Origin: Thauera sp.
GTDB lineage: Bacteria > Pseudomonadota > Gammaproteobacteria > Burkholderiales > Rhodocyclaceae
DNA length: 6,337 nt
Direction of reading: 5' to 3'
Assembly: GCA_023150215.1 (NCBI GenBank)
Contig: JAKLLJ010000202.1
Location: 1 to 6,337, forward strand
Made by a program: the position numbers and the translations under genes
Notes under the pieces: generated by a model
What the model saw: the letters and a program-made list of their open reading frames with translations, nothing else
What the model was told of the DNA's origin: nothing
Database searches by the model: none
Shown here: piece after piece, positions 1-6,097 of the stretch
How positions within the stretch are numbered: the first letter of the stretch is position 1
Layout of the letters: every line of letters begins with the position of its first letter

Positions 1-381
1 GAGCCCGAGATCTACGGATCGACCACGCTCGCTGACGTCGACAACGGCCTGCGCGCGCAGGGCGAACAACTCGGTGTCGAGGTGCTGTGCTTTCAAAGCA
101 ACCACGAGGGCGCAATCGTCGATCGCATCCACCAGGCGCGCATCGAAGGCGTGAGCTGGATCCTGATCAATCCGGGCGCCTACACCCACACCAGCGTGGC
201 GATCCGCGACGCGCTCGCCGGGGTGGCGATCCCCTTCGTCGAGGTGCACATCTCCAACGTGCATCGACGAGAGCCCTTCCGCCATCACTCCTATCTCTCC
301 GACATCGCCGAGGCGGTGATGGCCGGCTTCGGCACCCAGGGCTACGGCCTGGCGCTGCAATTCATCGCCAGCCGCGTGTAG
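1..381 (+). CDS. aroQ: Type II 3-dehydroquinate dehydratase (3' part, 5' end outside window)
   Basis: Cytoplasmic shikimate-pathway enzyme that dehydrates 3-dehydroquinate to 3-dehydroshikimate. The frame is open from base 1 and encodes 126 residues before TAG at 379-381. The family is about 145-150 residues, so roughly the first 20 codons are missing, including the N-terminal loop with the catalytic Arg. Visible family signatures, in window residue numbers, are the EPEIYG segment with the catalytic Tyr at 5, QSNHEG at 32-37, INPGAYTHTS at 56-65 with substrate-binding Asn57 and His63, and EVHISN at 81-86 with catalytic Glu81 and His83. These are followed by R90 and R94 of the REPFRHHSYLSD lid region. 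All type II landmarks that fall inside the window are intact, so there is no sign of decay. A permease gene begins 17 nt downstream on the same strand and may share the transcript. Type I (AroD) enzymes are unrelated in sequence, so the assignment is secure. Confidence 0.96.
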   Translation, partial: EPEIYGSTTLADVDNGLRAQGEQLGVEVLCFQSNHEGAIVDRIHQARIEGVSWILINPGAYTHTSVAIRDALAGVAIPFVEVHISNVHRREPFRHHSYLSDIAEAVMAGFGTQGYGLALQFIASRV

Positions 382-398
382 GCGCCGCCACCCGCGTG

Positions 399-1154
399 AT
401 GCAGTTGGACGCCCTCGGCTGGGTCGTCACCGCCGTCGCCATCCTGCTCACCGGCATCTCCAAGGCCGGGCTCGGCGGTGCCCTCGGCGGGCTGGCGGTG
501 CCCTTCATGTCGATGTGGATCTCGCCGCGCGATGCGGTCGCGGTGGTGCTGCCCATTCTCATCGTGATGGACGTGGTCGGCATCCGGGTGTGGCGGGGCA
601 AGGCGCAATGGAGCGAGCTGCGCCACCTGATTCCGGCCGCGCTGCTCGGCATCGCGCTCGGTACGCTGCTGTTCGGTGTGCTGTCGGATCGCATGGTCAA
701 GCTCGCGCTGGGGGTGATCGCGATCGTGTTCGCCGCAGACCGCCTGCTGCGCACCGGGGCGCCGGCCTGCCGTGGGGACGGCGGAGTCCCGCGGGCTTTC
801 GCGTGGGCCTGCGGTGCGACTGCAGGCTTCACCAGCACGCTCGCGCACGCGGGCGGGCCGCCGGTGATGGCCTACCTGCTGTCGCGTCGCTTGCCAAAGG
901 AGGCGTTCGTCGCCACCTCGGTATTCTTCTTCACCGCGATCAACCTCGCCAAGCTGCCCTTCTATCTGGGCATCGGCCTCTTCAGCCGCGACACCCTGCT
1001 GATGTCGGCGATGCTGGTGCCGCTGGTGCCGCTCGGCGTCTGGCTCGGCCTGCGCCTGCTGCGCCGCATCCCCGAGCGGCCGTTTTTCCTGTTCGCCACC
1101 TGGGCGTTGGCCTTGTCGGGTGTCAAGCTGCTGTGGGACGGCGTCGCGGGCTGA
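399..1154 (+). CDS. TauE/SafE-family membrane permease (putative sulfite/organic anion exporter)
   Basis: A 251-residue, strongly hydrophobic inner-membrane protein with about eight predicted transmembrane stretches, near residues 6-20, 28-40, 45-62, 76-94, 98-114, 133-148, 168-190 and 200-246 (the last probably two). It has the internal two-fold repeat of the TauE/SafE (DUF81) family. The first half carries GISKAGLGGALGGLAVP (19-35), and the second half carries the matching GFTSTLAHAGGPPVMAYLL (143-161). Members are linked to export of sulfite, sulfoacetate or related anions, but the substrate of this one cannot be told from sequence. I chose ATG 399; a GTG directly before it at 396 is an equally possible start. 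Neither has a clear Shine-Dalgarno sequence, and the start is only 17 nt after the aroQ stop, so translation may depend on ribosomes finishing aroQ. Length is typical of the family and no frame damage is seen. The gene converges on ggt. Confidence 0.87.
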   Translation: MQLDALGWVVTAVAILLTGISKAGLGGALGGLAVPFMSMWISPRDAVAVVLPILIVMDVVGIRVWRGKAQWSELRHLIPAALLGIALGTLLFGVLSDRMVKLALGVIAIVFAADRLLRTGAPACRGDGGVPRAFAWACGATAGFTSTLAHAGGPPVMAYLLSRRLPKEAFVATSVFFFTAINLAKLPFYLGIGLFSRDTLLMSAMLVPLVPLGVWLGLRLLRRIPERPFFLFATWALALSGVKLLWDGVAG

Positions 1155-1182
1155 GTCCCGCGGCGATGTTGAAACGGTGGAG

Positions 1183-1246
1183 GTTCGCGGCTGCCGCCGC
1201 TCCTACAGCGCCGGAACGAGGCGTAGGAGCGGCGGTAGCCGCGAAC
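1183..1246. repeat. REPIN-like palindrome A (two inverted 24-nt REP units)
   Basis: Left arm 1183-1206 and right arm 1223-1246 are inverted copies, identical except for one position, separated by a 16-nt loop. Each arm read outward from the loop begins GTAGGAGCG. Each also holds its own short hairpin, GCGGC-ggta-GCCGC in the right arm. This is the architecture of REP doublets (REPINs): a GTAG head followed by an imperfect palindrome. It lies 28 bp past the permease stop, where it could fold in the mRNA and protect its 3' end or end transcription, although no T-tract follows. It matches elements B and C in this window in layout, but its inner stem sequence differs. Confidence 0.88.
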
Positions 1247-1290
1247 GGGGCCTTCCGGATTTCGACGCGCATGCCCAAATCCCAATCGCC

Positions 1291-1368
1291 GCATTCGCGC
1301 CTGCCGGCGCTCCTACAGCAACCGACGCGGCTTCGACCCCGTGTAGGAGCGCCGGCAGACGCGAATGC
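1291..1368. repeat. REPIN-like palindrome B (two inverted REP units)
   Basis: Core arms are 1293-1316 and 1343-1366, and complementarity extends to 1291-1317 and 1342-1368. The loop is about 26 nt. The arms begin GTAGGAGCG and carry the inner hairpin GCGCC-ggca-GGCGC. The right arm has one change, giving GACGC, that still allows a G-U pair. The element is 44 bp from palindrome A and in the same convergent intergenic gap, which makes a small REPIN cluster. It sits on the ggt side of the gap, beyond the likely ggt terminator. Together with A and the terminator it accounts for most of the otherwise gene-free 1155-1454 stretch. Confidence 0.88.
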
Positions 1369-1421
1369 CGTGGCGGGTCGAGCCCGATCCACCGTGCCGG
1401 TACGTCTTTGCCCCGCCCGGG

Positions 1422-1437
1422 AAAAACCCCGCCGGGG
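1422..1437 (-). terminator. Likely Rho-independent terminator of ggt
   Basis: Read on the minus strand just after the ggt stop (TAA at 1457-1455), the sequence is CCCCGGCGGGGTTTTT. This is a GC-only stem with a tiny loop followed directly by five T residues. It starts 17 nt past the stop codon, in the expected place and orientation. The stem is only about four pairs, so strength is uncertain. A competing larger hairpin is possible between GCCCCG at about 1433-1438 and CGGGGC near 1410-1415, with the T run inside the loop. Confidence 0.5.
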
Positions 1438-1454
1438 CCGGCCAAATGCGCCCC

Positions 1455-3197
1455 TTACTGCTTCTGCACGATCGCGCTGCCACCGCCGTGGCGCAGCGGC
1501 TCGCTGACGGCGGTGACCGTGCCGTCGGCGTTGAAGCGGATGCCGTTGGCGGCGCCGATCTGGTCGGTCTCGCGCCACTTGTGGCCCTTGGCCTCCAGCG
1601 CTTTGGCCTGCTCGCTGGCGGGGAACTGCAGCAGCGTCTCGACCAGGGTGGTGTCGCCGTTGCGCTGGCTCAGGCGCGGTGCGGCGAGCGCATCGGCCAG
1701 GCTCATGCCGAGATCGACGTGATTGACGATGGTCTGCAGCGCGGTGGTGATGATGGTCGAGCCGCCGGGCGAGCCGATCGTGAATGCCGGCCTGCCGTCC
1801 TTGAGCACGATGGTCGGGCTCATGCTCGAGCGTGGGCGCTTGAAGGCCTCGGGCAGGTTGGGGTGCGGGCCGCTGAAGTCGAAGTCGGTGAGCTCGTTGT
1901 TGAGCAGGAAGCCGCGCCCCGGCACCACGATGCCGCTACCGCCCCAGTCCTCGATGGTGAAGGTGTAGGCGACCACGTTGCCTTCGCGGTCGGACACCGC
2001 GAGGTGGGTGGTGTGCATCGACTCCTGCGCGAGCGGCTTGGGCTGTGGGCGCAGCGGCACCGAGCGGTCGTCCTCGAAGGGGTAGGGGTCGCCCGCCGCG
2101 ACCTTGCCCGGCGCGGCGCCGGCGCCGATCTGCCGGGCGCGCTCGCGGGCGTAGGCCTTGGACAGCAGGCCTTCTTTGGGAAAGTCCACGAACTCCTCGT
2201 CGGCCACGTAGGCGTTGCGGTCGGCGAAGGCCAGGCGCGAGGCCTCGAGGTAGAGGTGCTCGATCTCGGCGCGCGGCTTGCCGGCGAGGTCGAAGGTCTC
2301 GAGCAGGTTGAGCGCCTGCGCGATCGCGATGCCGCCGCTCGAGGGCGCGGGCATGCCGTACACCTCGTAGCCGCGGTAGGTCGAGCGCACCGGCTGGCGG
2401 ATGCGCGCCTCGTAGTCCTTCAGGTCGGCCATGCTCAGGCCGCCGGCGATCACGCTCACGCCCGGATTGACCGGTGGATGGCTCACTGCCGCCACCATGC
2501 TCGCCGCGATCGGCCCCTCGTAGAAGGCCTTCACCCCGCCGCGCGCGATGTCGCGGTAGGTTTGTGCGAGCTCGGGGTTGCGGAAGTGCGTGCCCACCGG
2601 CAGCGCCTTGCCGTCCTGCAGGTAGAGCGCGGAGGCGGTGGAGAAGCGCGCGAATTTGGCCTCGTTGACCTTGTTGATGCGGTGGAAGTTGGCGCCGACC
2701 GCGAAGCCTTCTTCGGCTACGCGGATGGCCGGGGCGAGAACCTTGTCGAGCCCCATCGTGCCGTAGCGCGTCAGCGCCTCGTGCCAGCCGCGGATGGTGC
2801 CCGGCACGCCGACCGAGATGCCGTTGGGCACGGTGGCCTTCCAGTCCATCTCCTTGCCCTCGGTGTCGAGGAATACGCCGGGGTGGAAGCTCGCCGGGGC
2901 GACCTCGCGGTGATCGATCGCGATCACGCGCTTGTCCCTGGCGGACCAGATCAGCATGAAGCCGCCGCCGCCGATGCCGCAGCTGAACGGGTCGGTGACG
3001 CCGAGCGTGGCCGCCGCAGCCACCGCGGCGTCGATGGCGTTGCCGCCGGCGTCGAGGATCTGCATCGCCGCCAGGCTGGCTTCGTGCGAGATGGTGGCGA
3101 CCGCGCCGCCGTGTCCGTTGTCGACCGGCTGCTTCGCCAGCGCGCCGAAGGCGGCCATCATGACCGCGGTGGCGAGGAGGGTGCGTGTTGTTCTCAT
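1455..3197 (-). CDS. ggt: Gamma-glutamyltransferase (secreted, Bacillus-like active site)
   Basis: A 580-residue precursor of an Ntn-hydrolase that cleaves the gamma-glutamyl bond of glutathione and similar compounds and passes the glutamyl group to water or amino acids. An N-terminal signal peptide is visible: basic MRTTR, a hydrophobic core, and an Ala-Leu-Ala cleavage site near residue 21. The enzyme should therefore be periplasmic. The large-subunit region carries GGNAIDAAVA (51-60) and IDHREVAP (94-101), with Arg97 at the glutamate-carboxylate binding position. The autoprocessing site is MHTTH, with Thr396 as predicted nucleophile and small-subunit N-terminus. The small subunit has LLNNELTDF (431-439), RSSMSP (456-461) and GSPGGS (475-480). 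By comparison with remembered family sequences, Glu416 and Glu435 follow the Bacillus pattern rather than the E. coli Asn and Gln. The span between NNELTDF and RSSM is also short, implying no lid loop. ATG 3197 is supported by GGAG six nt upstream. It lies 125 bp after ackA on the same strand, with a REPIN between. Confidence 0.95.
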   Translation of the reverse strand: MRTTRTLLATAVMMAAFGALAKQPVDNGHGGAVATISHEASLAAMQILDAGGNAIDAAVAAAATLGVTDPFSCGIGGGGFMLIWSARDKRVIAIDHREVAPASFHPGVFLDTEGKEMDWKATVPNGISVGVPGTIRGWHEALTRYGTMGLDKVLAPAIRVAEEGFAVGANFHRINKVNEAKFARFSTASALYLQDGKALPVGTHFRNPELAQTYRDIARGGVKAFYEGPIAASMVAAVSHPPVNPGVSVIAGGLSMADLKDYEARIRQPVRSTYRGYEVYGMPAPSSGGIAIAQALNLLETFDLAGKPRAEIEHLYLEASRLAFADRNAYVADEEFVDFPKEGLLSKAYARERARQIGAGAAPGKVAAGDPYPFEDDRSVPLRPQPKPLAQESMHTTHLAVSDREGNVVAYTFTIEDWGGSGIVVPGRGFLLNNELTDFDFSGPHPNLPEAFKRPRSSMSPTIVLKDGRPAFTIGSPGGSTIITTALQTIVNHVDLGMSLADALAAPRLSQRNGDTTLVETLLQFPASEQAKALEAKGHKWRETDQIGAANGIRFNADGTVTAVSEPLRHGGGSAIVQKQ

Positions 3198-3203
3198 GAT
3201 GCG

Positions 3204-3207
3204 CTCC
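3204..3207 (-). promoter_or_regulatory. Shine-Dalgarno site fixing the ggt start
   Basis: GGAG on the minus strand ends six nt before ATG 3197. It supports this start over any upstream in-frame start. The chosen start also puts the signal peptide at the very N-terminus, as required for export. Confidence 0.75.
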
Positions 3208-3244
3208 GTCGGGGTGGGGACATGACGGTAGCACAGGGCGGCTG

Positions 3245-3316
3245 GTTCGCGCCTTCCGGCGCTCCTACCGGAAAACCCGGCTCGGGGCGCCTGTAGGAGC
3301 GCCGGAAGGCGCGAAC
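3245..3316. repeat. REPIN-like palindrome C (perfect inverted REP pair)
   Basis: Left arm 3245-3268 and right arm 3293-3316 are perfect reverse complements over 24 nt, around a 24-nt loop. Each arm begins GTAGGAGCG and has the inner hairpin GCGCC-ggaa-GGCGC. The element begins only six bp past the ackA stop codon and fills most of the 125-bp gap before ggt. In the polycistronic minus-strand RNA it would form a very stable structure between the two genes. That could protect the upstream ackA message or reduce read-through into ggt. No T-tract follows, so it is not a standard intrinsic terminator. Confidence 0.92.
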
Positions 3317-3322
3317 GCGCTT

Positions 3323-4507
3323 TTACAGGCCGAGCGTCTGCGCGGTGTAGCGCGCGATCATGCGCTCTTCGTTGGTCGGCACCACGGCGACGGCGACGCG
3401 GCTCGCTGCGGTGTCGATGCGGCGGGCGTGGTCGGCGTTGGCGGCGGGATCGATCTCGATGCCCATCCAGGCCGACAGTGCGGCGACCTTCTCGCGCACC
3501 GCGGCGGCATGCTCGCCGATGCCGCCGGTGAACACCAGCGCGTCGAGCCCGCCCGCGGCCGCGGCCAGCGAGCCGAGCTCGCGCGCGATGCGGTAGCAGA
3601 ACAGGTCGACCGCTTCCTTCGCCTCGGGCGCATCCGAGGTGAGCAGGGTGCGCATGTCCTGGCTGAGGCCCGACACGCCGAGCAGGCCCGATTCCTTGTA
3701 CAGCAGGCTGGTCAGCGCCTTGGCGTCCATGCCTTTCTGCTCCATCAGGTAGAGCATCACGCCGGGGTCGAGGCTGCCGGTGCGCGTGCCCATCATTAGG
3801 CCCTCGACCGCGGTGAAACCCATCGTCGACGCGACACTGCGACCGTCGCGCAGCGCGCACATCGAGGCGCCGTTGCCGAGATGGGCGATCACCACCGCAC
3901 CGCTGGCGCGCTCGCCGATGACTTCCGGTAGCTGGCGCGTCACGTAGTCGTAGGACAAGCCGTGGAAGCCGTAGCGCTTGATGCCCTCGGCCGACAGCTT
4001 GCGCGGCAGCGCAAACGCCTGCGCGACCGCAGGCTGGGTGCGGTGGAAGGCGGTGTCGAAGCAGCCGACCTGCGGCACGACCGGCATCAGCCCGGCCACC
4101 GCGCGCACGGCGCGCAGGTTGTGCGGCTGGTGCAGCGGGGCGAGCGGCACGAAGGTGTCGAGCGTGCGCAGCACCGCCTCGTCCAGGCGCGTGGGCGCGC
4201 TGTAGTGGTCGCCGCCATGCACGATGCGGTGGCCGGCGGCGACGATGTCGAGCGCCGGGTTGTGCTCGTTGAGCAGCGCGAACACGTGATTGAGCGCGTC
4301 GCGATGCTGCTCGCCCTGGCTGCCGCCGGTGGGCACGCGCTGTTGGATGCGCTGGCCGTCGGCAGTCTTGAAGGTGATCTCGGGCGTGGCGCCGATGCCT
4401 TCGACCTGGCCGGACACCGCCGGTGCTTCGGCGACGTCACCGTTGATCGGGTAGAGCGCGAACTTCAGGCTCGACGAGCCTGCATTGAGGACGAGGACGG
4501 CCTTCAT
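3323..4507 (-). CDS. ackA: Acetate kinase
   Basis: A 394-residue cytoplasmic enzyme of the ASKHA fold that interconverts acetyl-phosphate plus ADP with acetate plus ATP; length is normal for the family (about 400). The N-terminal signature VLNAGSSSLKF spans 6-16 with Asn8. Other landmarks are HRIVHGG (93-99, Arg94), PLAPLHQPHN (121-130, His126), CFDTAFH (149-155, catalytic Asp151), RYGFHG (178-183, His182), AHLGNGAS (208-215), GTRTGSLDPG (240-249, transition-state Arg242), FTGGIGE (326-332) and the C-terminal TNEE metal-binding Glu near 380. All catalytic positions known from AckA are present. The start ATG at 4507 overlaps the upstream gene's stop as ATGA (4507-4504), which indicates translational coupling. 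A weak GAGG lies 10 nt upstream. The partner encodes a phosphate acyltransferase, so the two make a substrate-level phosphorylation module. Activity on propionate or butyrate is possible and cannot be excluded from sequence. Confidence 0.97.
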   Translation of the reverse strand: MKAVLVLNAGSSSLKFALYPINGDVAEAPAVSGQVEGIGATPEITFKTADGQRIQQRVPTGGSQGEQHRDALNHVFALLNEHNPALDIVAAGHRIVHGGDHYSAPTRLDEAVLRTLDTFVPLAPLHQPHNLRAVRAVAGLMPVVPQVGCFDTAFHRTQPAVAQAFALPRKLSAEGIKRYGFHGLSYDYVTRQLPEVIGERASGAVVIAHLGNGASMCALRDGRSVASTMGFTAVEGLMMGTRTGSLDPGVMLYLMEQKGMDAKALTSLLYKESGLLGVSGLSQDMRTLLTSDAPEAKEAVDLFCYRIARELGSLAAAAGGLDALVFTGGIGEHAAAVREKVAALSAWMGIEIDPAANADHARRIDTAASRVAVAVVPTNEERMIARYTAQTLGL

Positions 4508-5910
4508 GCTTTCAGGGCCTCGCGCTTGCGGTGGGCCATCAGCTGCACGACCGCGCACGACGCGGTGCGCGTCTCGGCGGTGTCGGCACGGCTGGTCAGC
4601 ACGATCGGCACGCGCGCGCCCAGCACCACGCCGGCCATCAGCGCGTTGGCGAGGTACTCGAGCTGCTTGGCGACCATGTTGCCGGACTCGAGGTCGGGCA
4701 CCACCAGGATGTCGGCGTTGCCGGCCACGACCGACTTGATGCCCTTGGTCTTGGCGGCGACCAGCGACACCGCGTTGTCGAAGGCGAGCGGGCCGTCGAG
4801 CAGGCCACCCTTGATCTGGCCGCGGTCGGCCATCTTGCACAGCGCGGCGGCGTCGATCGTCGAGCGGATCTTCGAGGTCACGGTCTCGACCGCCGACAGG
4901 ATCGCCACCTTGGGTTCGGGCAGGCCGAGGATGTGGGCGAGCTCGATCGCGTTCTGGATGATGTCGACCTTATCCTCGAGCGTGGGCTCGATCATGATCG
5001 CCGCGTCGGTGATCATCAGCGGGTGCGGGTAGGTCGGCACGTCGGCGAGGAAGACGTGGCTGATGCGGCGGCCGGTGCGCAGGTGCTTGATCACCTGGCT
5101 CATCATCTCGTCGGTGTGCAGCGAGCCCTTCATCAGCGCCTCGGCGCCGCCGTCGCGGCACAGGGCGACGGCAACCTCGGCCGAGGCGTGGCTGTGTTCG
5201 GTGTCGACGATGCGCAGGCCCTTGATGTCGATCTCATGTTCTTCGGCCACGGCGCGGATGCGCGACTCGGGGCCGACCAGGATCGGCTCGACCAGGCCGG
5301 CGCGTGCCGCCTGGACCGGGCCGAGCAGGGATTCGCGGTCGCAGGGGTGGGCCACCGCGATCGGGATCGGCGACAGGCCGGCCGACACCGACAGCAGGTG
5401 GCGGTAGCGCAGCTCGCGGTCGGACACGGTGACCTCGGGCAGCACGACGCGTGCGCGCGAGATCTTCTCGGTCGGCGCCATCACCTCGGCGATGCCGTCG
5501 ATCACCTTGAGACCGTCCTGGTTCACCGCCAGGCAGTCGAAGATGATGTGGTGGTTGTGCTCGAACTTTTCCTTGCAGGTGACCGTGATCGTCAGCGTGT
5601 CGCCGATCGTGATCGGGCGCCAGAAGTTCAGCCCCTGCGACACGTACACCGTGCCGGGGCCGGGGAACTCGGTGCCGAGCACGGTGGAGATGAGCGTGCT
5701 GCCCCACATGCTGTGGCCGACGACCTCGCGGAACTGGCTGGAGCGTGCGTATTCGAGATCGACGTGGGTCGGGTTGACGTCGCCCGACATGGCGGCGAAC
5801 AGGTGGATGTCCTCGGGGCGCAGCGTGCGGACGAGCTGGGCGAAGTCGCCCACCTGGATCTCGTCGAAGGTGCGGTTCTGGATCATCTGTTGTGCGGCAG
5901 GAGCTTTCAT
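4504..5910 (-). CDS. Bifunctional enoyl-CoA hydratase (MaoC) / phosphate acetyl- or butyryltransferase
   Basis: A 468-residue two-domain cytoplasmic fusion. Residues about 12-148 form a MaoC-like hot-dog domain with the hydratase-2 motif MSGDVNPTHVD (41-51), giving predicted catalytic Asp44 and His49, followed by VVGHSMWGSTL (63-73). It should hydrate trans-2-enoyl-CoA to (R)-3-hydroxyacyl-CoA. Residues about 180-465 form a Pta/Ptb phosphotransacylase domain, shown by AHPCDRESLLGP (187-198), EALMKGSLHTDEMM (257-270), MITDAAIMIEPTLEDK (299-314), GPLAFDNAVS (373-382), ADILVVPDLESGNM (399-412) and SRADTAETRTASC (440-452). This domain converts acyl-CoA plus phosphate to acyl-phosphate plus CoA. 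The layout matches the known bifunctional enoyl-CoA hydratase/phosphate acetyltransferase family. I chose ATG 5910 because GAGAG lies five nt upstream; an in-frame ATG at 5934 would add eight residues but has no good ribosome site. It overlaps ackA by four bases. The Pta domain looks more Ptb-like than the long E. coli Pta, so acetyl versus butyryl preference is open. Confidence 0.94.
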   Translation of the reverse strand: MKAPAAQQMIQNRTFDEIQVGDFAQLVRTLRPEDIHLFAAMSGDVNPTHVDLEYARSSQFREVVGHSMWGSTLISTVLGTEFPGPGTVYVSQGLNFWRPITIGDTLTITVTCKEKFEHNHHIIFDCLAVNQDGLKVIDGIAEVMAPTEKISRARVVLPEVTVSDRELRYRHLLSVSAGLSPIPIAVAHPCDRESLLGPVQAARAGLVEPILVGPESRIRAVAEEHEIDIKGLRIVDTEHSHASAEVAVALCRDGGAEALMKGSLHTDEMMSQVIKHLRTGRRISHVFLADVPTYPHPLMITDAAIMIEPTLEDKVDIIQNAIELAHILGLPEPKVAILSAVETVTSKIRSTIDAAALCKMADRGQIKGGLLDGPLAFDNAVSLVAAKTKGIKSVVAGNADILVVPDLESGNMVAKQLEYLANALMAGVVLGARVPIVLTSRADTAETRTASCAVVQLMAHRKREALKA

Positions 5911-5915
5911 GGCAA

Positions 5916-5920
5916 CTCTC
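5916..5920 (-). promoter_or_regulatory. Ribosome-binding site of the MaoC-Pta gene
   Basis: GAGAG on the minus strand is five nt before ATG 5910. The competing in-frame ATG at 5934 has no purine-rich site at a useful distance, so this decides the start. Confidence 0.55.
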
Positions 5921-5945
5921 GTTCTTGGATGCATTGCAACACGCG

Positions 5946-5974
5946 ATTCTAGACCTTGTATGTGACTGCCACAT
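5946..5974 (-). promoter_or_regulatory. Candidate promoter with overlapping dyad for MaoC-Pta-ackA
   Basis: On the minus strand TAGAAT (5951-5946) matches the -10 consensus at five of six positions and would start RNA about 30 nt before the start codon. There is no good -35 hexamer at 17 bp. That place is instead taken by the dyad ATGTG-N5-CACAT (5960-5974). A promoter with a poor -35 under a dyad is what an activator- or repressor-controlled promoter often looks like. An alternative is TTGACG at 6007-6002 with a weak T-rich -10 17 bp on. The position is inferred from motifs only. Confidence 0.4.
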
Positions 5975-5999
5975 GCGCTAAAACGATCGAATTGTGCAA

Positions 6000-6016
6000 T
6001 GCGTCAATCAGACGCA
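6000..6016. promoter_or_regulatory. Operator-like dyad in the divergent intergenic region
   Basis: TGCGTC-aatca-GACGCA is a six-bp inverted repeat around five bases, midway between the divergent MaoC-Pta and glmU genes. It is too short to be a strong RNA hairpin but has the size of a dimeric regulator site. No regulator can be named, and a chance palindrome is possible. Confidence 0.3.
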
Positions 6017-6070
6017 CGTTTCCTTGCGGCGCAGATGTTTTTCATGCACGCACCATGCCATTGCTCACGA

Positions 6071-6097
6071 TTGGCTGCGCGGGTCGCGTGCTAGACT
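6071..6097 (+). promoter_or_regulatory. Candidate sigma-70 promoter of glmU
   Basis: TGCTAGACT at 6089-6097 is an extended -10 (TGn followed by TAGACT). TTGGCT at 6071-6076 is a possible -35 but with a short 15-bp spacer, which an extended -10 would tolerate. RNA would start near 6104, leaving a leader of about 80 nt. It is correctly placed and oriented for glmU. This is the best promoter-like match I found on the plus strand between 5911 and 6186. Confidence 0.5.

Noticed and set aside
87..398. Extending the permease upstream through the aroQ region
   Set aside because: The open frame continues back to 87, but that part is Arg/Pro-rich and lies over conserved aroQ coding sequence. The hydrophobic permease starts at 399.
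1183..1368. CRISPR array or ordinary intrinsic terminators
   Set aside because: The repeats are inverted pairs, not direct repeats with uniform spacers, and no cas genes are present. The stems lack a following T run and carry the shared GTAGGAGCG head, which fits REPINs better.
1120..1722. Small open frames across the 1155-1454 gap
   Set aside because: They are built from REPIN sequence plus antisense ggt, with no ribosome site and no conserved protein features.
1365..3296. Long plus-strand open frame (643 codons) opposite ggt
   Set aside because: It is antisense to a full-length ggt with all motifs intact and runs through the terminator, REPIN C and intergenic DNA. Its composition (Arg, Gly, Ala, Val, His-rich with no domain) is typical of a shadow frame in high-GC DNA.
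4531..5952. Long plus-strand open frame (473 codons) opposite the MaoC-Pta gene
   Set aside because: It is a mirror frame of a clearly conserved two-domain enzyme and is rich in Asp, Val, His and Arg in the low-complexity way such shadows are. No recognisable fold or ribosome site.
5960..5974. CRP or FNR binding site
   Set aside because: ATGTG-N5-CACAT has the wrong half-site and spacing for the CRP consensus (TGTGA-N6-TCACA) and no FNR TTGAT half-sites, so no regulator is named.
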